The notes under the pieces are model-generated. The model ran no database searches and was not told the origin of the DNA. It saw only the letters and a program-made list of their open reading frames with translations. 45,164 bases of DNA, taken from NCBI GenBank assembly GCA_002396335.1, contig DGXN01000021.1, forward strand, positions 72,281 to 117,444. The letters are read 5' to 3'. Source of the stretch: Bacteroidales bacterium UBA4231. Its GTDB lineage: Bacteria > Bacteroidota > Bacteroidia > Bacteroidales > UBA932. Positions 17,587-26,396 of the stretch are shown one piece after another. The translations under genes were made by a program, and so were the position numbers. The number at the start of each line of letters is the position of its first letter. Position 1 is the stretch's first letter.

Positions 17587-19785
17587 ATGGTGAATGACTC
17601 CATCCTATCGGCCAAACTGAAAACCTTTTTCGGTTACGATGCCTTCAAAGGCGACCAGGAGCGCATCATCCGTCATCTGATTGACGGCAACAACGCTTTT
17701 GTGCTCATGCCGACAGGCGGAGGTAAGTCACTGTGTTACCAGCTCCCGGCGCTCATCATGGAAGGGACCGCCATCGTGATTTCTCCCCTGATCGCCCTCA
17801 TGAAAAACCAGGTGGACGCCATCCGCGGCTTCGAATCCGGCGACGACGGCATCGCCCATTTCCTGAATTCCTCCCTCTCCCGCATCCAGATCCAGGAAGT
17901 CCAGGAGGACCTGCTCCGCGGCGTCACCAAACTGCTGTACGTCGCCCCCGAGTCCCTCACCAAAGAAGAGAACATCGCCCTGCTGAAGGAAATCAAAATC
18001 TCCTTCTACGCTGTGGACGAGGCCCACTGCATCTCCGAATGGGGCCATGACTTCCGTCCCGAATACCGGAAAATCCGCTCCATCATCGACCAGATCCAGC
18101 CGGCTCCCGTCATCGCCCTGACGGCTACCGCCACCCTGAAAGTGCAGAGCGACATCCTCAAGAATCTCCGCATCCAGGATGCCCGAGTGTTCAAGTCCTC
18201 CTTCAACCGGCCCAATCTCTATTACGAAGTGCGGGACAAAGTGGAGCCGGAGAAGGACATCATTCGCTTCATCCGCCAGAACCCCGGCAAGAGCGGCATC
18301 ATCTACTGCCTCAGCCGCAAAAAGGTGGAGGAAATGGCCCAAATGCTTTCCATCAACGGCATCAAGGCCCTTCCGTACCACGCCGGCCTGGACGCCAAAA
18401 CTCGGGCCGAGAACCAGGACAAGTTCCTGATGGAGGAGATCGACGTCATCGTGGCCACCATCGCTTTCGGAATGGGAATCGACAAGCCGGACGTCCGCTT
18501 TGTCATCCACTACGACATTCCCAAGAGCATCGAGGGCTATTATCAGGAAACGGGCCGCGCCGGCCGCGACGGGCAGGAAGGCCGCTGCATCACCTATTAC
18601 AGCTACAAGGACATCCAGAAACTGGAGAAGTTCATGCAGGGCAAACCCGTCGCGGAACAGGAAATCGGCAAACAGCTGCTCCGGGAAACGGTCGCCTATG
18701 CCGAATCCAGCCAATGCCGCCGGAAACTGCTTCTGAACTACTTCGGCGAGGATTATCCCCAGGACAACTGCGGCTGCTGCGACAACTGCCTCCATCCCAA
18801 AGCCCGCTTCAACGGCCAGGAGGAGCTGTCCCTGGTGATCGAGCTCATCGAATCCCTTCCGGAACATTTCAAGCTGGAGCACCTGTCGGCCATCCTGTCC
18901 GGGGTCTCCAACGCCATGATCAAGTCCTACAGGCACGATGAGCTGCCGCTGTTCGGCGCCGGAAGAGACCACGACCAGCGCTTCTGGGCCACTGTCATCC
19001 ACCAGGGGCTCATCCTGCACTACCTGGACAAGGATATCGAGAATTACGGCCTCATCTACGCCACCGACGAAGGACTGGAGTTCTATCTGAACCCCCATGA
19101 GGTGATGCTGGTGGAGGACCGCACCTTCTCCGAAGGGGAAGACGACGAGGACGACGACCTCCCTTCCGCCGTCCATGGCGGAGGCGGTGGAGACCCGGTC
19201 CTGCTCGCCATGCTCAAGGACCTCCGGAAAGACCTGGCCCGCAAGCTCCGGCTCCAGCCCTGGATCGTCTTTTCCGACCCGGCCCTGGAAGACATGACCA
19301 TCGTATATCCGCTTTCGCTCAAGGAACTTTCCGAAAAGTGCCAGGGGGTCGGGGAAGGAAAGGCCAGGAAGTTCGGCCAGCCCTTCGTGGACCTGATTGC
19401 GAAATACGTGGAAGAAAACGAGATCGAACGTCCGGACGACTTTGTCGTCAAGTCCGTCGCCACCAAATCCGGCAACAAGGTGGCCATCATCCAGGCCATC
19501 GACCGCAAGCTCTCCCTGGAAGACATCGCCCAGGCCCGCGGGCTGGACATGGATGCCCTGATGACGGAAATCGAGGCCATCGTATCCACCGGCACGCGCA
19601 TCAATCTGAACTATTATATCGAGGAAGAACTGGATCCGGACGTCGTGACCGAAATCTACGACTGGTTCTTGCATGACGCCACTTCCGACTCCCTCCCGGA
19701 TGCCATCAAGGCACTAGAAGGAGACTACGAGGAAAAGGAAATCCGCCTGGTGCGGATCAAATTCCTCTGCGAGGTCGCGAACTAG
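17587..19785 (+). CDS. recQ: ATP-dependent DNA helicase RecQ
   Basis: 732 residues. The SF2 helicase core has Walker A TGGGKS (43-48), DEAH (144-147) in FYAVDEAHCISEWGHDFRPEYR, the TAT motif III region, and motif VI (QETGRAGRDGQEG). The zinc-binding segment follows (CRRKLLLNYFG...NCGCCDNC), then a winged-helix RQC domain, an acidic insertion (about 517-540), and an HRDC-like end (ILxPL-type SDPALEDM...LSEKCQGVGEGKARKFG). RecQ unwinds DNA 3'-5' in recombination and repair. A C-terminal extension of about 100 residues after the HRDC is longer than in E. coli (609 aa) but is usual in Bacteroidetes RecQ. The gene converges on the M16 pieces with only a 3-nt gap. Confidence 0.96.
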   Translation: MVNDSILSAKLKTFFGYDAFKGDQERIIRHLIDGNNAFVLMPTGGGKSLCYQLPALIMEGTAIVISPLIALMKNQVDAIRGFESGDDGIAHFLNSSLSRIQIQEVQEDLLRGVTKLLYVAPESLTKEENIALLKEIKISFYAVDEAHCISEWGHDFRPEYRKIRSIIDQIQPAPVIALTATATLKVQSDILKNLRIQDARVFKSSFNRPNLYYEVRDKVEPEKDIIRFIRQNPGKSGIIYCLSRKKVEEMAQMLSINGIKALPYHAGLDAKTRAENQDKFLMEEIDVIVATIAFGMGIDKPDVRFVIHYDIPKSIEGYYQETGRAGRDGQEGRCITYYSYKDIQKLEKFMQGKPVAEQEIGKQLLRETVAYAESSQCRRKLLLNYFGEDYPQDNCGCCDNCLHPKARFNGQEELSLVIELIESLPEHFKLEHLSAILSGVSNAMIKSYRHDELPLFGAGRDHDQRFWATVIHQGLILHYLDKDIENYGLIYATDEGLEFYLNPHEVMLVEDRTFSEGEDDEDDDLPSAVHGGGGGDPVLLAMLKDLRKDLARKLRLQPWIVFSDPALEDMTIVYPLSLKELSEKCQGVGEGKARKFGQPFVDLIAKYVEENEIERPDDFVVKSVATKSGNKVAIIQAIDRKLSLEDIAQARGLDMDALMTEIEAIVSTGTRINLNYYIEEELDPDVVTEIYDWFLHDATSDSLPDAIKALEGDYEEKEIRLVRIKFLCEVAN

Positions 19786-19788
19786 CGT

Positions 19789-20343
19789 TTACAGATAAAT
19801 CAGCGAATTCAGGTTGTCGGGGCTGAACAGGCGCCCGGCCATAGCCCGGATGTCTTCGGGCGTGATGGCTTCCAGGGCAGTCCGGGTTTCGTCCGGAGAC
19901 ATGATCCGGCCCCATGAGAGCATGCTTTTCCCCATGGACAGGCACTGGGCTTCGCCGGATTCGGCCCCGATGGCCAGCTGGCCCAGGAGCTGTTTCCGGT
20001 AGGATTTCAGCTGGGCCTGCGTGAGGGGAACTTCCCTCAGGCGCGTCAGAATCTTGTCGATCGTCTCCTGGCAGGCCGGGAGGTTGGGCTTGTCGCAGCC
20101 GAAGGTAATGGCGACAATGCCGGTGTCGGCATACTGGGTATAGGAACACTCGATGCCGTATACCCAACCATGTTTCTCCCTCAATTCTTTGTTCAGCAGC
20201 GAATTGGAGGCCGGACCGCCCAGGATGTTCACCAGCATGGCCGCCACCAGCCGCTCCGGCATCTCGTACAGGGACGGGGCACGGCCGCCGATGACGGCGT
20301 TCACCTCATGGTGCCGTTTATCGATTACTTTGTGGAAAGGCAT
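19789..20343 (-). CDS. M16 zinc peptidase, C-terminal half (separate reading frame)
   Basis: 184 residues from an ATG at 20343 that lies 26 nt before the end of the N-terminal half. It matches the second alpha-beta domain of M16 (pitrilysin-like) proteins: VNAVIGGRAPSLYEMPERLVAAMLVNILGGPASNSLLNKELREKHGWVYGIECSYTQYADTG includes the conserved LREK-x-G-x-x-Y substrate-binding region. It has no zinc motif of its own and so cannot cut alone. The two halves together make one normal-length (~390) protein, but the linker between them seems shortened by roughly 20 residues. It may be a frameshifted gene or a naturally split, translationally coupled pair. No Shine-Dalgarno is visible at the internal ATG. 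Confidence 0.8.
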   Translation of the reverse strand: MPFHKVIDKRHHEVNAVIGGRAPSLYEMPERLVAAMLVNILGGPASNSLLNKELREKHGWVYGIECSYTQYADTGIVAITFGCDKPNLPACQETIDKILTRLREVPLTQAQLKSYRKQLLGQLAIGAESGEAQCLSMGKSMLSWGRIMSPDETRTALEAITPEDIRAMAGRLFSPDNLNSLIYL

Positions 20344-20956
20344 GGTCGATGAGTTTGAGGACTTGCCGGCAGAGGAGGGATTCGTCCTGGTCGGCGACGA
20401 CGGTGAAGACCATTTTTTCCGGGATGAACTTCTCCCGGACGAAACGGCGGAGCATGTCGGGGGTGATTTTCTTTACGCTGGCCTGGGTGCCCAGGATGGC
20501 GCCTCCCAGGGGCGACCCCTGAAAAAGGAGGCTTTCGAAGCGGTCGTACACGTCTTCGGCAGGATTGTCTTTGTAGGAGATGATCTCGTCCAGGACGACG
20601 CCGCGCTCGGTCTCGATTTCATGGTCGGGGAAGGTGGCTTCGGTGGCCAGTTCAAACAGGAGAGCGGCGGCTTTTTTCCAGTCTTCCTTGAGGACGGTGG
20701 CATGCAGGACAATCTCTTCCTTGGTGGTGTAGGCGTTCAGTTCGCCGCCCAGACGGTCCAGGTAGCCGCTGATGACGGCTGCGCTTTTGCGTCGGGTGCC
20801 GCGGAAAAGCGTATGCTCCACGAAATGGGCGATGCCGCCGGGGTAACCGGCCTCGTCACGGGTGCCGCAGCCGATGGTGAGGGCGCAGTACGCCACGGCG
20901 CGCCCGCTCCGGCGCACCGCATAGCGGAGTCCTTGCGGGGAAGTGCCGGTAGTCAT
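20318..20956 (-). CDS. M16 zinc peptidase, N-terminal catalytic half
   Basis: 212 residues. The inverted zinc motif HFVEH (44-48) in GGIAHFVEHTLFRGT supplies two ligands and the catalytic Glu47. Glu124, 76 residues after His48, is the third ligand in ETERGVVLDEIISY, exactly the HxxEH-x75-E spacing of the family. The frame then ends abruptly (LIDHAFPQSNR) where the intact family has the linker to the second domain. The next frame (+1) picks up the homology at PFHKVIDKRHH. No signal peptide is seen, so it is probably cytoplasmic. It overlaps the upstream gene by 4 nt in a run from asnS to the M16 pieces. Confidence 0.82.
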   Translation of the reverse strand: MTTGTSPQGLRYAVRRSGRAVAYCALTIGCGTRDEAGYPGGIAHFVEHTLFRGTRRKSAAVISGYLDRLGGELNAYTTKEEIVLHATVLKEDWKKAAALLFELATEATFPDHEIETERGVVLDEIISYKDNPAEDVYDRFESLLFQGSPLGGAILGTQASVKKITPDMLRRFVREKFIPEKMVFTVVADQDESLLCRQVLKLIDHAFPQSNR

Positions 20957-21804
20957 CGTTTGTGGGAGAGTTGCCGAAGGTCCTGGGGGAGGAATCCCAC
21001 CCCTTTCTTCGGGGTATACTTATGCCGGCTGATGCGGTACAGCGAGCCGCTGTGCGCTTCGAAGAGCATCTTGTAGCAGTAGGAGGCCTTCTCCGGGAGG
21101 ACGGGTGCCACCGTGTAGCCGACCAGGGTGTTGTAGGTGCCGTCCAGGTAGTACTGGTCGGCCTCTTCGGCGGTGTCCACGATGTGGAAATCGTCGTCCA
21201 GGTATTTCTCCAGGTCTTTTTCCTTCACGGCGGGGGAGAGGTCTTCCTCGGGGATGAAAATCTGCATCATCCGGCCTTCCTGGTCGTAGCGCTGGTTAAT
21301 CCAGCCTTCTGCGCCGTAGGCCACTTTTTCCGACTCCATGGCCGCCAGGGCAAACTCCTGCACGGCTTTCACGAGGGCGCCGAGGAAGATGAGTTCCCGG
21401 CCGTTGCCGCCCATGGCCGCCATCAGCGGGAAGGAGACCACCTCGAACATGGAGCCGATCCCTTCGCTGGCCTCCGGGCCGCCTTTCACGAGGGTGAGGA
21501 AGGTGATGCCGGGGTTTTCTTCCCCTTTGAACCGGCTTTCTGCGGCCATGAGGAAGTAATACCGGTCGTCAGTCTTCAGCTTCTCGAACTGCTCCAGCGT
21601 GCAGAATTCAAAGGCCGATGCCGTCCACTGCGCCACCACTTCCTGAGAAAGGGCGCCGCTGAGGACTTCGTTCCCGGTGAGGACCACCTGGGTCACTTTG
21701 TCGGTAAAGTCGGAGAGGCGGTAACTCCGTGTATTGATGGTTCCCTGCGCCAGCGCTGTCAGGCCGGCGAACAGGACCGCTATCGTGAGAATCCATTTTT
21801 TCAT
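20953..21804 (-). CDS. secreted protein of unknown function
   Basis: 283 residues. A clear signal peptide (MKKWILTIAVLFAGLTALAQ) predicts export to the periplasm. The rest is mixed alpha-beta with no motif I can name, no extra membrane segments and few Cys. A Bacteroidales-conserved unknown is likely from the company it keeps. It lies between a TonB-like gene (3-nt gap) and the M16 pieces (4-nt overlap) in one transcript, so a role in envelope stress or protein turnover is possible but speculative. Confidence 0.75.
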   Translation of the reverse strand: MKKWILTIAVLFAGLTALAQGTINTRSYRLSDFTDKVTQVVLTGNEVLSGALSQEVVAQWTASAFEFCTLEQFEKLKTDDRYYFLMAAESRFKGEENPGITFLTLVKGGPEASEGIGSMFEVVSFPLMAAMGGNGRELIFLGALVKAVQEFALAAMESEKVAYGAEGWINQRYDQEGRMMQIFIPEEDLSPAVKEKDLEKYLDDDFHIVDTAEEADQYYLDGTYNTLVGYTVAPVLPEKASYCYKMLFEAHSGSLYRISRHKYTPKKGVGFLPQDLRQLSHKR

Positions 21805-21807
21805 ACG

Positions 21808-22515
21808 TCACTGTGCGATAAAAGCGTAAGTAATGGTGCCCATCTGCCGGGCGGGCGCACTGGGCGAAGCAGAAAACTTCGATTTTCGTGCCGCAAAGAC
21901 TGCATAACTCCTCAGACAGCCGTCATTGGTGGATTTTCCTTCATCCACCTTTGCGTTCACCACGTCACCGCGGTTGTTGACGGTGATGATGACTGTGACT
22001 TCACCGGCCCCGTAGCAGCGATATGCGGGGATGGGGAGGTGGGAGGCTTTCCGTCCGTCCAGGCTCCATGAAAGGACTGATGGACCGGAATAGGGCCGGG
22101 CTTCCTGTTTCGGAGGCTCCTGTTTGCGGGGCTCGTCCAGAGAAATGGCGTCCGGGTCTTCCTGGGGCTGGTTCTGGCCGTCGCGGAGTTCTTTGGCCAG
22201 GCGTTCCGCTTCTTTGTAGAGTTCGTCGGCATTGGTGCCGCGGTCGTCCTTGAGGGCGGAGCGCTCCACCGCAATGTTCCGGATAGGTGCGCCGGCTGCT
22301 GCGAGAAGCTGGTCTAGCTGCTCGGCGACGCTTTTCTGCAGCTGAACTTCTTCTTTCTGCCGCTCCATTTCCTCCTGCTGGGAGAAGTCCAGCACAAAGC
22401 TGTTTTCCCGCTGCACTTCAAAGCCGATCTGGACCGCCAGCAAGACGATAATCACCGCGAGATGAACACTCACGGTGATGTATAAGCCTGCTTTCTGGTC
22501 CGGGGTCAATCTCAT
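21808..22515 (-). CDS. TonB-like energy transducer family protein
   Basis: 235 residues. An N-terminal transmembrane helix (about 11-30; LYITVSVHLAVIIVLLAVQIGF) anchors it in the inner membrane. Next come a charged coiled-coil region (45-110) and a Pro/Gln-rich linker. The C-terminal domain (PIPAYRCYGAGEVTVIITVNNRGDVVNAKVDEGKSTNDGCLRSYAVFAARKSKF) has the TonB C-terminal-like alpha-beta signature. TonB proteins pass inner-membrane ExbB/ExbD energy to outer-membrane transporters. An ExbB/ExbD/ExbD cluster lies 3 kb away on the same strand but in a separate operon. The start overlaps the udk stop by 4 nt. Confidence 0.8.
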   Translation of the reverse strand: MRLTPDQKAGLYITVSVHLAVIIVLLAVQIGFEVQRENSFVLDFSQQEEMERQKEEVQLQKSVAEQLDQLLAAAGAPIRNIAVERSALKDDRGTNADELYKEAERLAKELRDGQNQPQEDPDAISLDEPRKQEPPKQEARPYSGPSVLSWSLDGRKASHLPIPAYRCYGAGEVTVIITVNNRGDVVNAKVDEGKSTNDGCLRSYAVFAARKSKFSASPSAPARQMGTITYAFIAQ

Positions 22516-23138
22516 CTGCGGCGTTTTTTCTGGTGCAGGGCCTGCTCTACGGTCGTGGTGAGAATGTCGATGGCTACCTTGTTGTGACCGCCCTGGGGGA
22601 CGATGACGTCGGCATAGCGTTTGGACGGCTCGATAAACTGCAGGTGCATGGGCTTGACCGTGTCGCAGTAATGCTCGATGGCGGTCTCGATGGTGCGGCC
22701 GCGTTCGGCGATGTCACGGACGATGATGCGCATGAGGCGGTCGTCGTCGTCGGCATCTACGAAGATTTTGATGTTCATCTGGTCGCGGAGTTCCTTGCAG
22801 GTGAAAATCAGGATGCCTTCCACGATGATTACGTCGGCCGGCTCTACGGTGATGGTCTCCGTGGTGGAACGCGAGCAGGTGATGTATGAGTAGACGGGCT
22901 GCTCAATGGTTTTTCCGCTCTTGAGTTCCCGGATCTGCTGGCACATGAGCTTCCAGTCGATGGCGTCGGGATGGTCGAAGTTGATGTTCTTCCTTTCTTC
23001 GGCGGGGACGTGACTGGAGTCTTTGTAGTAGGAGTCCTGGGGGATGACCACTACTTTTCCCTGCAGTTGGTTGACGATGGCCTTGACCACCGTTGTCTTT
23101 CCGGAGCCGGAGCCCCCGGCGATACCAATGACGAGCAT
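22512..23138 (-). CDS. udk: uridine kinase
   Basis: 208 residues, normal length. P-loop GIAGGSGSGKTT at 5-16, the DSYYKDSSHVP segment, FDHPDAIDW, PVYSYITCSRSTTET and VIIVEGILIF are uridine/cytidine kinase signatures. It phosphorylates uridine and cytidine in pyrimidine salvage, using GTP or ATP in the cytoplasm. RDIAERGRTIETAIEHYCDTVKPMHLQFIEPSKRYADVIVPQGG is the lid and C-terminal region. It starts 12 nt after the asnS stop and overlaps the TonB-like gene by 4 nt. Confidence 0.96.
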   Translation of the reverse strand: MLVIGIAGGSGSGKTTVVKAIVNQLQGKVVVIPQDSYYKDSSHVPAEERKNINFDHPDAIDWKLMCQQIRELKSGKTIEQPVYSYITCSRSTTETITVEPADVIIVEGILIFTCKELRDQMNIKIFVDADDDDRLMRIIVRDIAERGRTIETAIEHYCDTVKPMHLQFIEPSKRYADVIVPQGGHNKVAIDILTTTVEQALHQKKRRR

Positions 23139-23150
23139 AGTTCTTTTGGT

Positions 23151-24554
23151 TTAGAATTCGGCGTTTTTAGGTGTCCTGGGGAAGGGGATGACGTCGCGGA
23201 TGTTGGCCATGCCGGTAACGAACAGCAGGAGGCGTTCGAAGCCCAGGCCGAAGCCGCTGTGCGGGACGGAACCGTAACGGCGGGTGTCGATGTACCACTC
23301 GAGGTTCTTCCGGGACATGCCCAGTTCATCGATGCGGGCTTCCAGCTTTTCCAGCGAGGCTTCACGCTCGCTGCCGCCGATGATTTCGCCGATCTTCGGG
23401 AACAGGACGTCCATGCCGCGAACGGTGCGGCCATCGTCGTTCTGCTTCATGTAGAAGGCCTTGATGTCCTTGGGGAAGTCGATGAGGATGACGGGCTTGC
23501 GGAAGTGCTTTTCTACGAGGTAGCGCTCGTGTTCGCTCTGGAAATCGGTGCCCCAGTGGACGGGATATTCGAACTGGACACCGTCCTCAATGGCTTTTTC
23601 CAGGATTTCGACGGCCTCGGTGTAGGTGACTTTCTGGAAGGCGATGCCAAGGACACTGCGCATTCTTTCGATGAGTCCGTCGTCGTATTTGTCGTTGAGG
23701 AAACGGAGGTCGTCCATGCAGTTGTCCAGGGCGTACTGGACCAGGTATTTGACGAATTCCTCGGCCAGGGCCATGTTGTCGGAGAGGTCGTAGAAGGCCA
23801 TTTCGGGTTCAATCATCCAGAACTCGGCCAGGTGGCGCGGGGTGTTGGAATTCTCGGCGCGGAAAGTAGGGCCGAAGGTGTAGATTTCACCTACCGCGGT
23901 GGCGCCCAGTTCGCCTTCCAGCTGACCGGAAACGGTGAGGGAAGTCTTTTTGCCGAAGAAATCTTTGCTGAAGTCCACATTGCCTTTTTTGTCCAGGGGA
24001 ATGTTCTTCAGATCCATGGTGGTAACCTGGAACATGTCGCCGGCGCCTTCCGCATCACTTTCGGTGATGAGCGGGGTGTGCAGGTATACGAAGCCTTTTT
24101 CGTTGAAGAACTTGTGGATGGCGAAAGCCATGGCGTTGCGGATGCGGAGGACGGCACCGAAGGTGTTGGTCCTGAGACGCATGTGGGCTACGCTGCGGAG
24201 GTATTCCAGGGTAGTGTCTTTTTTCTGGAGCGGGAAGCGCATGGGGTCGCAGTCTCCGATGACTTCGATTTCCTTGGCCTGGATTTCCACGGCCTGGCCG
24301 CTGCCCATGGATGCGACGAGTTCTCCTTTGACGGCGAGGGATGCTCCGGTGGTGATGCGCTTCAGGAGTTCTTCGTCGAACAGTTCGGCGTTGGCTACGA
24401 TCTGGATATTGTTAATGGTAGAACCGTCGTTCAGGGCAATGAATTTGACTTGTTTGTTGCCTCTCTTTGTGCGGACCCAACCTTTGGCCAGCACCTCTTT
24501 GCCCGGCTCCGAGGCGAGCAGAGCCTTGATTTTGGTTCTTTTCAGGGTTTCCAT
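23151..24554 (-). CDS. asnS: asparagine-tRNA ligase
   Basis: 467 residues. An N-terminal OB-fold anticodon-binding domain ([33 protein letters not shown]) precedes a class II catalytic core with motif 2 [26 protein letters not shown] and motif 3 [27 protein letters not shown]. These distinguish it from AspRS. It charges tRNA-Asn directly, so the Asp-tRNA amidation route is not needed for Asn. A TATATTTG -7 box lies 22 nt upstream, inside the end of the previous HTH gene. It heads the transcript asnS-udk-TonB-like-unknown-M16. Confidence 0.97.
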   Translation of the reverse strand: METLKRTKIKALLASEPGKEVLAKGWVRTKRGNKQVKFIALNDGSTINNIQIVANAELFDEELLKRITTGASLAVKGELVASMGSGQAVEIQAKEIEVIGDCDPMRFPLQKKDTTLEYLRSVAHMRLRTNTFGAVLRIRNAMAFAIHKFFNEKGFVYLHTPLITESDAEGAGDMFQVTTMDLKNIPLDKKGNVDFSKDFFGKKTSLTVSGQLEGELGATAVGEIYTFGPTFRAENSNTPRHLAEFWMIEPEMAFYDLSDNMALAEEFVKYLVQYALDNCMDDLRFLNDKYDDGLIERMRSVLGIAFQKVTYTEAVEILEKAIEDGVQFEYPVHWGTDFQSEHERYLVEKHFRKPVILIDFPKDIKAFYMKQNDDGRTVRGMDVLFPKIGEIIGGSEREASLEKLEARIDELGMSRKNLEWYIDTRRYGSVPHSGFGLGFERLLLFVTGMANIRDVIPFPRTPKNAEF

Positions 24555-24571
24555 AATGATGCTACTACAAA

Positions 24572-25081
24572 TTATGCAAATATAGCAATTCTTTGCAGAA
24601 TCGGCAACCTTTTAGGAGTCAACATCGCCAGATACTCGAATTTATACGGAGAACGGCTGGATTTGATCTGGAAGCGCATCCGGCTTTTGACTACGCTGAC
24701 GGCATTGTTACAGGACAGGCCTGTCAGGTGGCAGATGAGTGAGTTGCTGAGGCCGGCCATGGTATAGGAGAAGATCAGGATGTCACGTGTGCTCATACGG
24801 GGAAAGTCTTTTTTCAGGCGGGACAGGATGCCGTCCATGTCATGTTCGATCCTCGCCTGCAGCAGCCCCCATCCGTCTTCCCCGCCCAAGAGAGTCTGGG
24901 TCAGTTCCCGTGTCCGTTTCCGGCGGATCGCTTCGTTCAGTTTCATTTCTTCCTGGAAATACCATTCAGTCAGGAGAAGGGTAATCAATCTCGTTTCTGA
25001 ATATATGGAGTCTCTTTGTTGTTTTCTGACGTTTACCAGCGGGCTGTTCAGGAGAGGTTTACTCCATTTGGCATTCTTCAT
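24572..25081 (-). CDS. orphan helix-turn-helix protein, LuxR-like C-terminus
   Basis: 169 residues. The N-terminal ~85 residues are charged and helical, without a recognisable receiver or sensor domain. Residues about 88-150 ([54 protein letters not shown]) match the LuxR/GerE-like helix-turn-helix found at the C-terminus of several Bacteroidetes regulators, in which a helix, LSN and a recognition helix ending in K-S-R follow one another. It is probably a small transcription regulator, but the target is unknown. TATCTTTG lies about 22 nt upstream of its ATG. The asnS promoter sits in its last codons. Confidence 0.7.
   Translation of the reverse strand: MKNAKWSKPLLNSPLVNVRKQQRDSIYSETRLITLLLTEWYFQEEMKLNEAIRRKRTRELTQTLLGGEDGWGLLQARIEHDMDGILSRLKKDFPRMSTRDILIFSYTMAGLSNSLICHLTGLSCNNAVSVVKSRMRFQIKSSRSPYKFEYLAMLTPKRLPILQRIAIFA
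24577..24584 (-). promoter_or_regulatory. -7 box (TATATTTG) of the asnS operon
   Basis: A perfect consensus 22 nt before the asnS ATG, placed within the last codons of the HTH gene, so asnS can be transcribed separately from it. Confidence 0.6.
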
Positions 25082-25103
25082 AAAGTTCCGGGTTAAAATT
25101 TCA

Positions 25104-25111
25104 CAAAGATA
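25104..25111 (-). promoter_or_regulatory. -7 box (TATCTTTG) of the HTH regulator gene
   Basis: A perfect TAnnTTTG on the minus strand 22 nt before the ATG. The rest of the 254-bp gap up to the ExbD stop holds a terminator (25276-25311) and otherwise only AT-rich sequence with a GTTAATTAAC palindrome. Confidence 0.65.
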
Positions 25112-25275
25112 CAGCCGGCTTTCTAAAAAACTAAATCTTGAAGTGAAATAAAACTATCGACATAACACGTCGAAAATGAGTTAATTAACCAGCTCTTTAA
25201 ATGGCTTGTTCCGTGAAAATGCCAGTGGGCGCCATTAAGGGGCGGATTCGTTGAAATCTTTTTTCCGGGGGATAA

Positions 25276-25311
25276 AAAATAAGGCTGGCCCGAGTGAGCC
25301 AACCTTATTTT
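25276..25311 (-). terminator. intrinsic terminator after the ExbB-ExbD operon
   Basis: AAAATAAGG (25276-25284) pairs perfectly with CCTTATTTT (25303-25311), extended by TGGC/GCCA with one mismatch and an 8-nt loop. T runs at both ends make it bidirectional in principle; only the leftward transcript needs it here. Confidence 0.9.
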
Positions 25312-25335
25312 CAAAGAGGAGTCAGATGTCTTGGA

Positions 25336-25809
25336 TTAGTCCTTGGCCGGTTTACGGGCGGCGTACATAATCTTCAGGGCGGAGCAGCGGCGTAGCTCCT
25401 GTTTTACATCTGAGACGATACCCATGCGGACATCTTGGTCTACGCGGAGGTTGACGGTCATCAGGGACCGCTCGGCCTCGGACATAGCGTCGCGTTCGGC
25501 GGCGATGAAGTCACGGATGTCGGCTACGGTCTTGAAAGAGTCGTTGAGCTGGATACGAGCATCGGTACCGTACATGGCCTGATACTGCAGGGTAGGGCTG
25601 CCGATGTTGATGTTGGCGCTCAGGTCTTTTCTCTCGAGTTTTGCTACTTCGGAGGCTTCGGGCATGACTACCTTTACCTTATTCTCGGTTTCACGCATCT
25701 GCGTGGTCACCATGAAGAAGAACAGGAGCATGAACACGATATCGGAAAGGGAGTTGGACGATGCCTGCGGGACTTCCTTCTTATTGCTGGAACTTCCAAA
25801 TTTTGACAT
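25336..25809 (-). CDS. ExbD/TolR family biopolymer transport protein (second copy)
   Basis: 157 residues. A short cytoplasmic N-terminus (MSKFGSSSNKKEVPQASSN) leads to one transmembrane helix with the proton-path Asp: SLSDIVFMLLFFFMVTTQM. A periplasmic domain follows. ExbD subunits sit in the ExbB pore and couple proton flow to TonB. The N-terminus differs from the partner gene ExbD-1, and the periplasmic part has the usual ExbD pattern (RVDQDVRMGIVSDVKQELRRCSALKIMYAARKP). It is last in the ExbB operon and is followed by the strong terminator at 25276. Confidence 0.92.
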   Translation of the reverse strand: MSKFGSSSNKKEVPQASSNSLSDIVFMLLFFFMVTTQMRETENKVKVVMPEASEVAKLERKDLSANINIGSPTLQYQAMYGTDARIQLNDSFKTVADIRDFIAAERDAMSEAERSLMTVNLRVDQDVRMGIVSDVKQELRRCSALKIMYAARKPAKD

Positions 25810-25821
25810 AGTGATTACCTC

Positions 25822-26388
25822 CTATTTTTTACCGGTATCTTTAGGCTCAGCCTCGGAAATGTTCTGAGGAACGGCCTTTTTCACAATTTCCTGTTCGTCC
25901 TCCGTAAGACGGGAGAACTTTTTGCCGAAGTTGGCACGGGAGAACTCATCGCGGAGTTCGTTCACGGCTTTCACCAGTTCATTCTGGACTGCGATGTAGG
26001 CCTGGTAACTGGTACCACGGTCGTTCTGCAGGGAGATGACACCCTTGGAAACCATGTAGGTCTTGCCTTCGATTTCCTTGGCCTCTTTTTCGGGGAGGTT
26101 GGGGTCGTTGGTGGGGTTGGTGAGGAACTCTTTGATCTTTTCTTTCAAGAAGGAGATGTCCATGGCTTCGCTACCGGCAAACAGCTTATCAGCAGAATTG
26201 ATTCTGACGATGATGATGTTACGACGGTTTACCTTCTGGTCCTGGGCTTGTTTTTCGTCCGGGATAGGAGGGAGGCGGCGCTGCAGGCCGGACTGGTCCC
26301 CCATGGTCGTTGTCATGAGGAAGTAGCACAGCAGCAGGAACGCGATGTCAGCCGTCGAACCGATTGCTTCAAATTTTCTTCTTGCCAT
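25822..26388 (-). CDS. ExbD/TolR family biopolymer transport protein (first copy)
   Basis: 188 residues, longer than E. coli ExbD (~141). A basic N-terminus (MARRKFEAIGS) is followed by the transmembrane helix STADIAFLLLCYFLMTTTM, whose Asp is the conserved proton-translocating residue. The periplasmic domain carries an insertion with LPPIPDEKQAQDQKVNRRN and a Lys/Glu-rich C-terminal tail. It probably pairs with ExbD-2 and ExbB to energise TonB-dependent outer-membrane transport or a Tol/Mot-like function. It lies 12 nt upstream of ExbD-2 in the same operon. Confidence 0.92.
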   Translation of the reverse strand: MARRKFEAIGSTADIAFLLLCYFLMTTTMGDQSGLQRRLPPIPDEKQAQDQKVNRRNIIIVRINSADKLFAGSEAMDISFLKEKIKEFLTNPTNDPNLPEKEAKEIEGKTYMVSKGVISLQNDRGTSYQAYIAVQNELVKAVNELRDEFSRANFGKKFSRLTEDEQEIVKKAVPQNISEAEPKDTGKK

Positions 26389-26396
26389 GGTAATCT

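Noticed and set aside
25123..25314. A 63-codon minus-strand frame in the gap before the HTH gene
   Set aside because: It begins within the terminator stem-loop and lacks family-like features.
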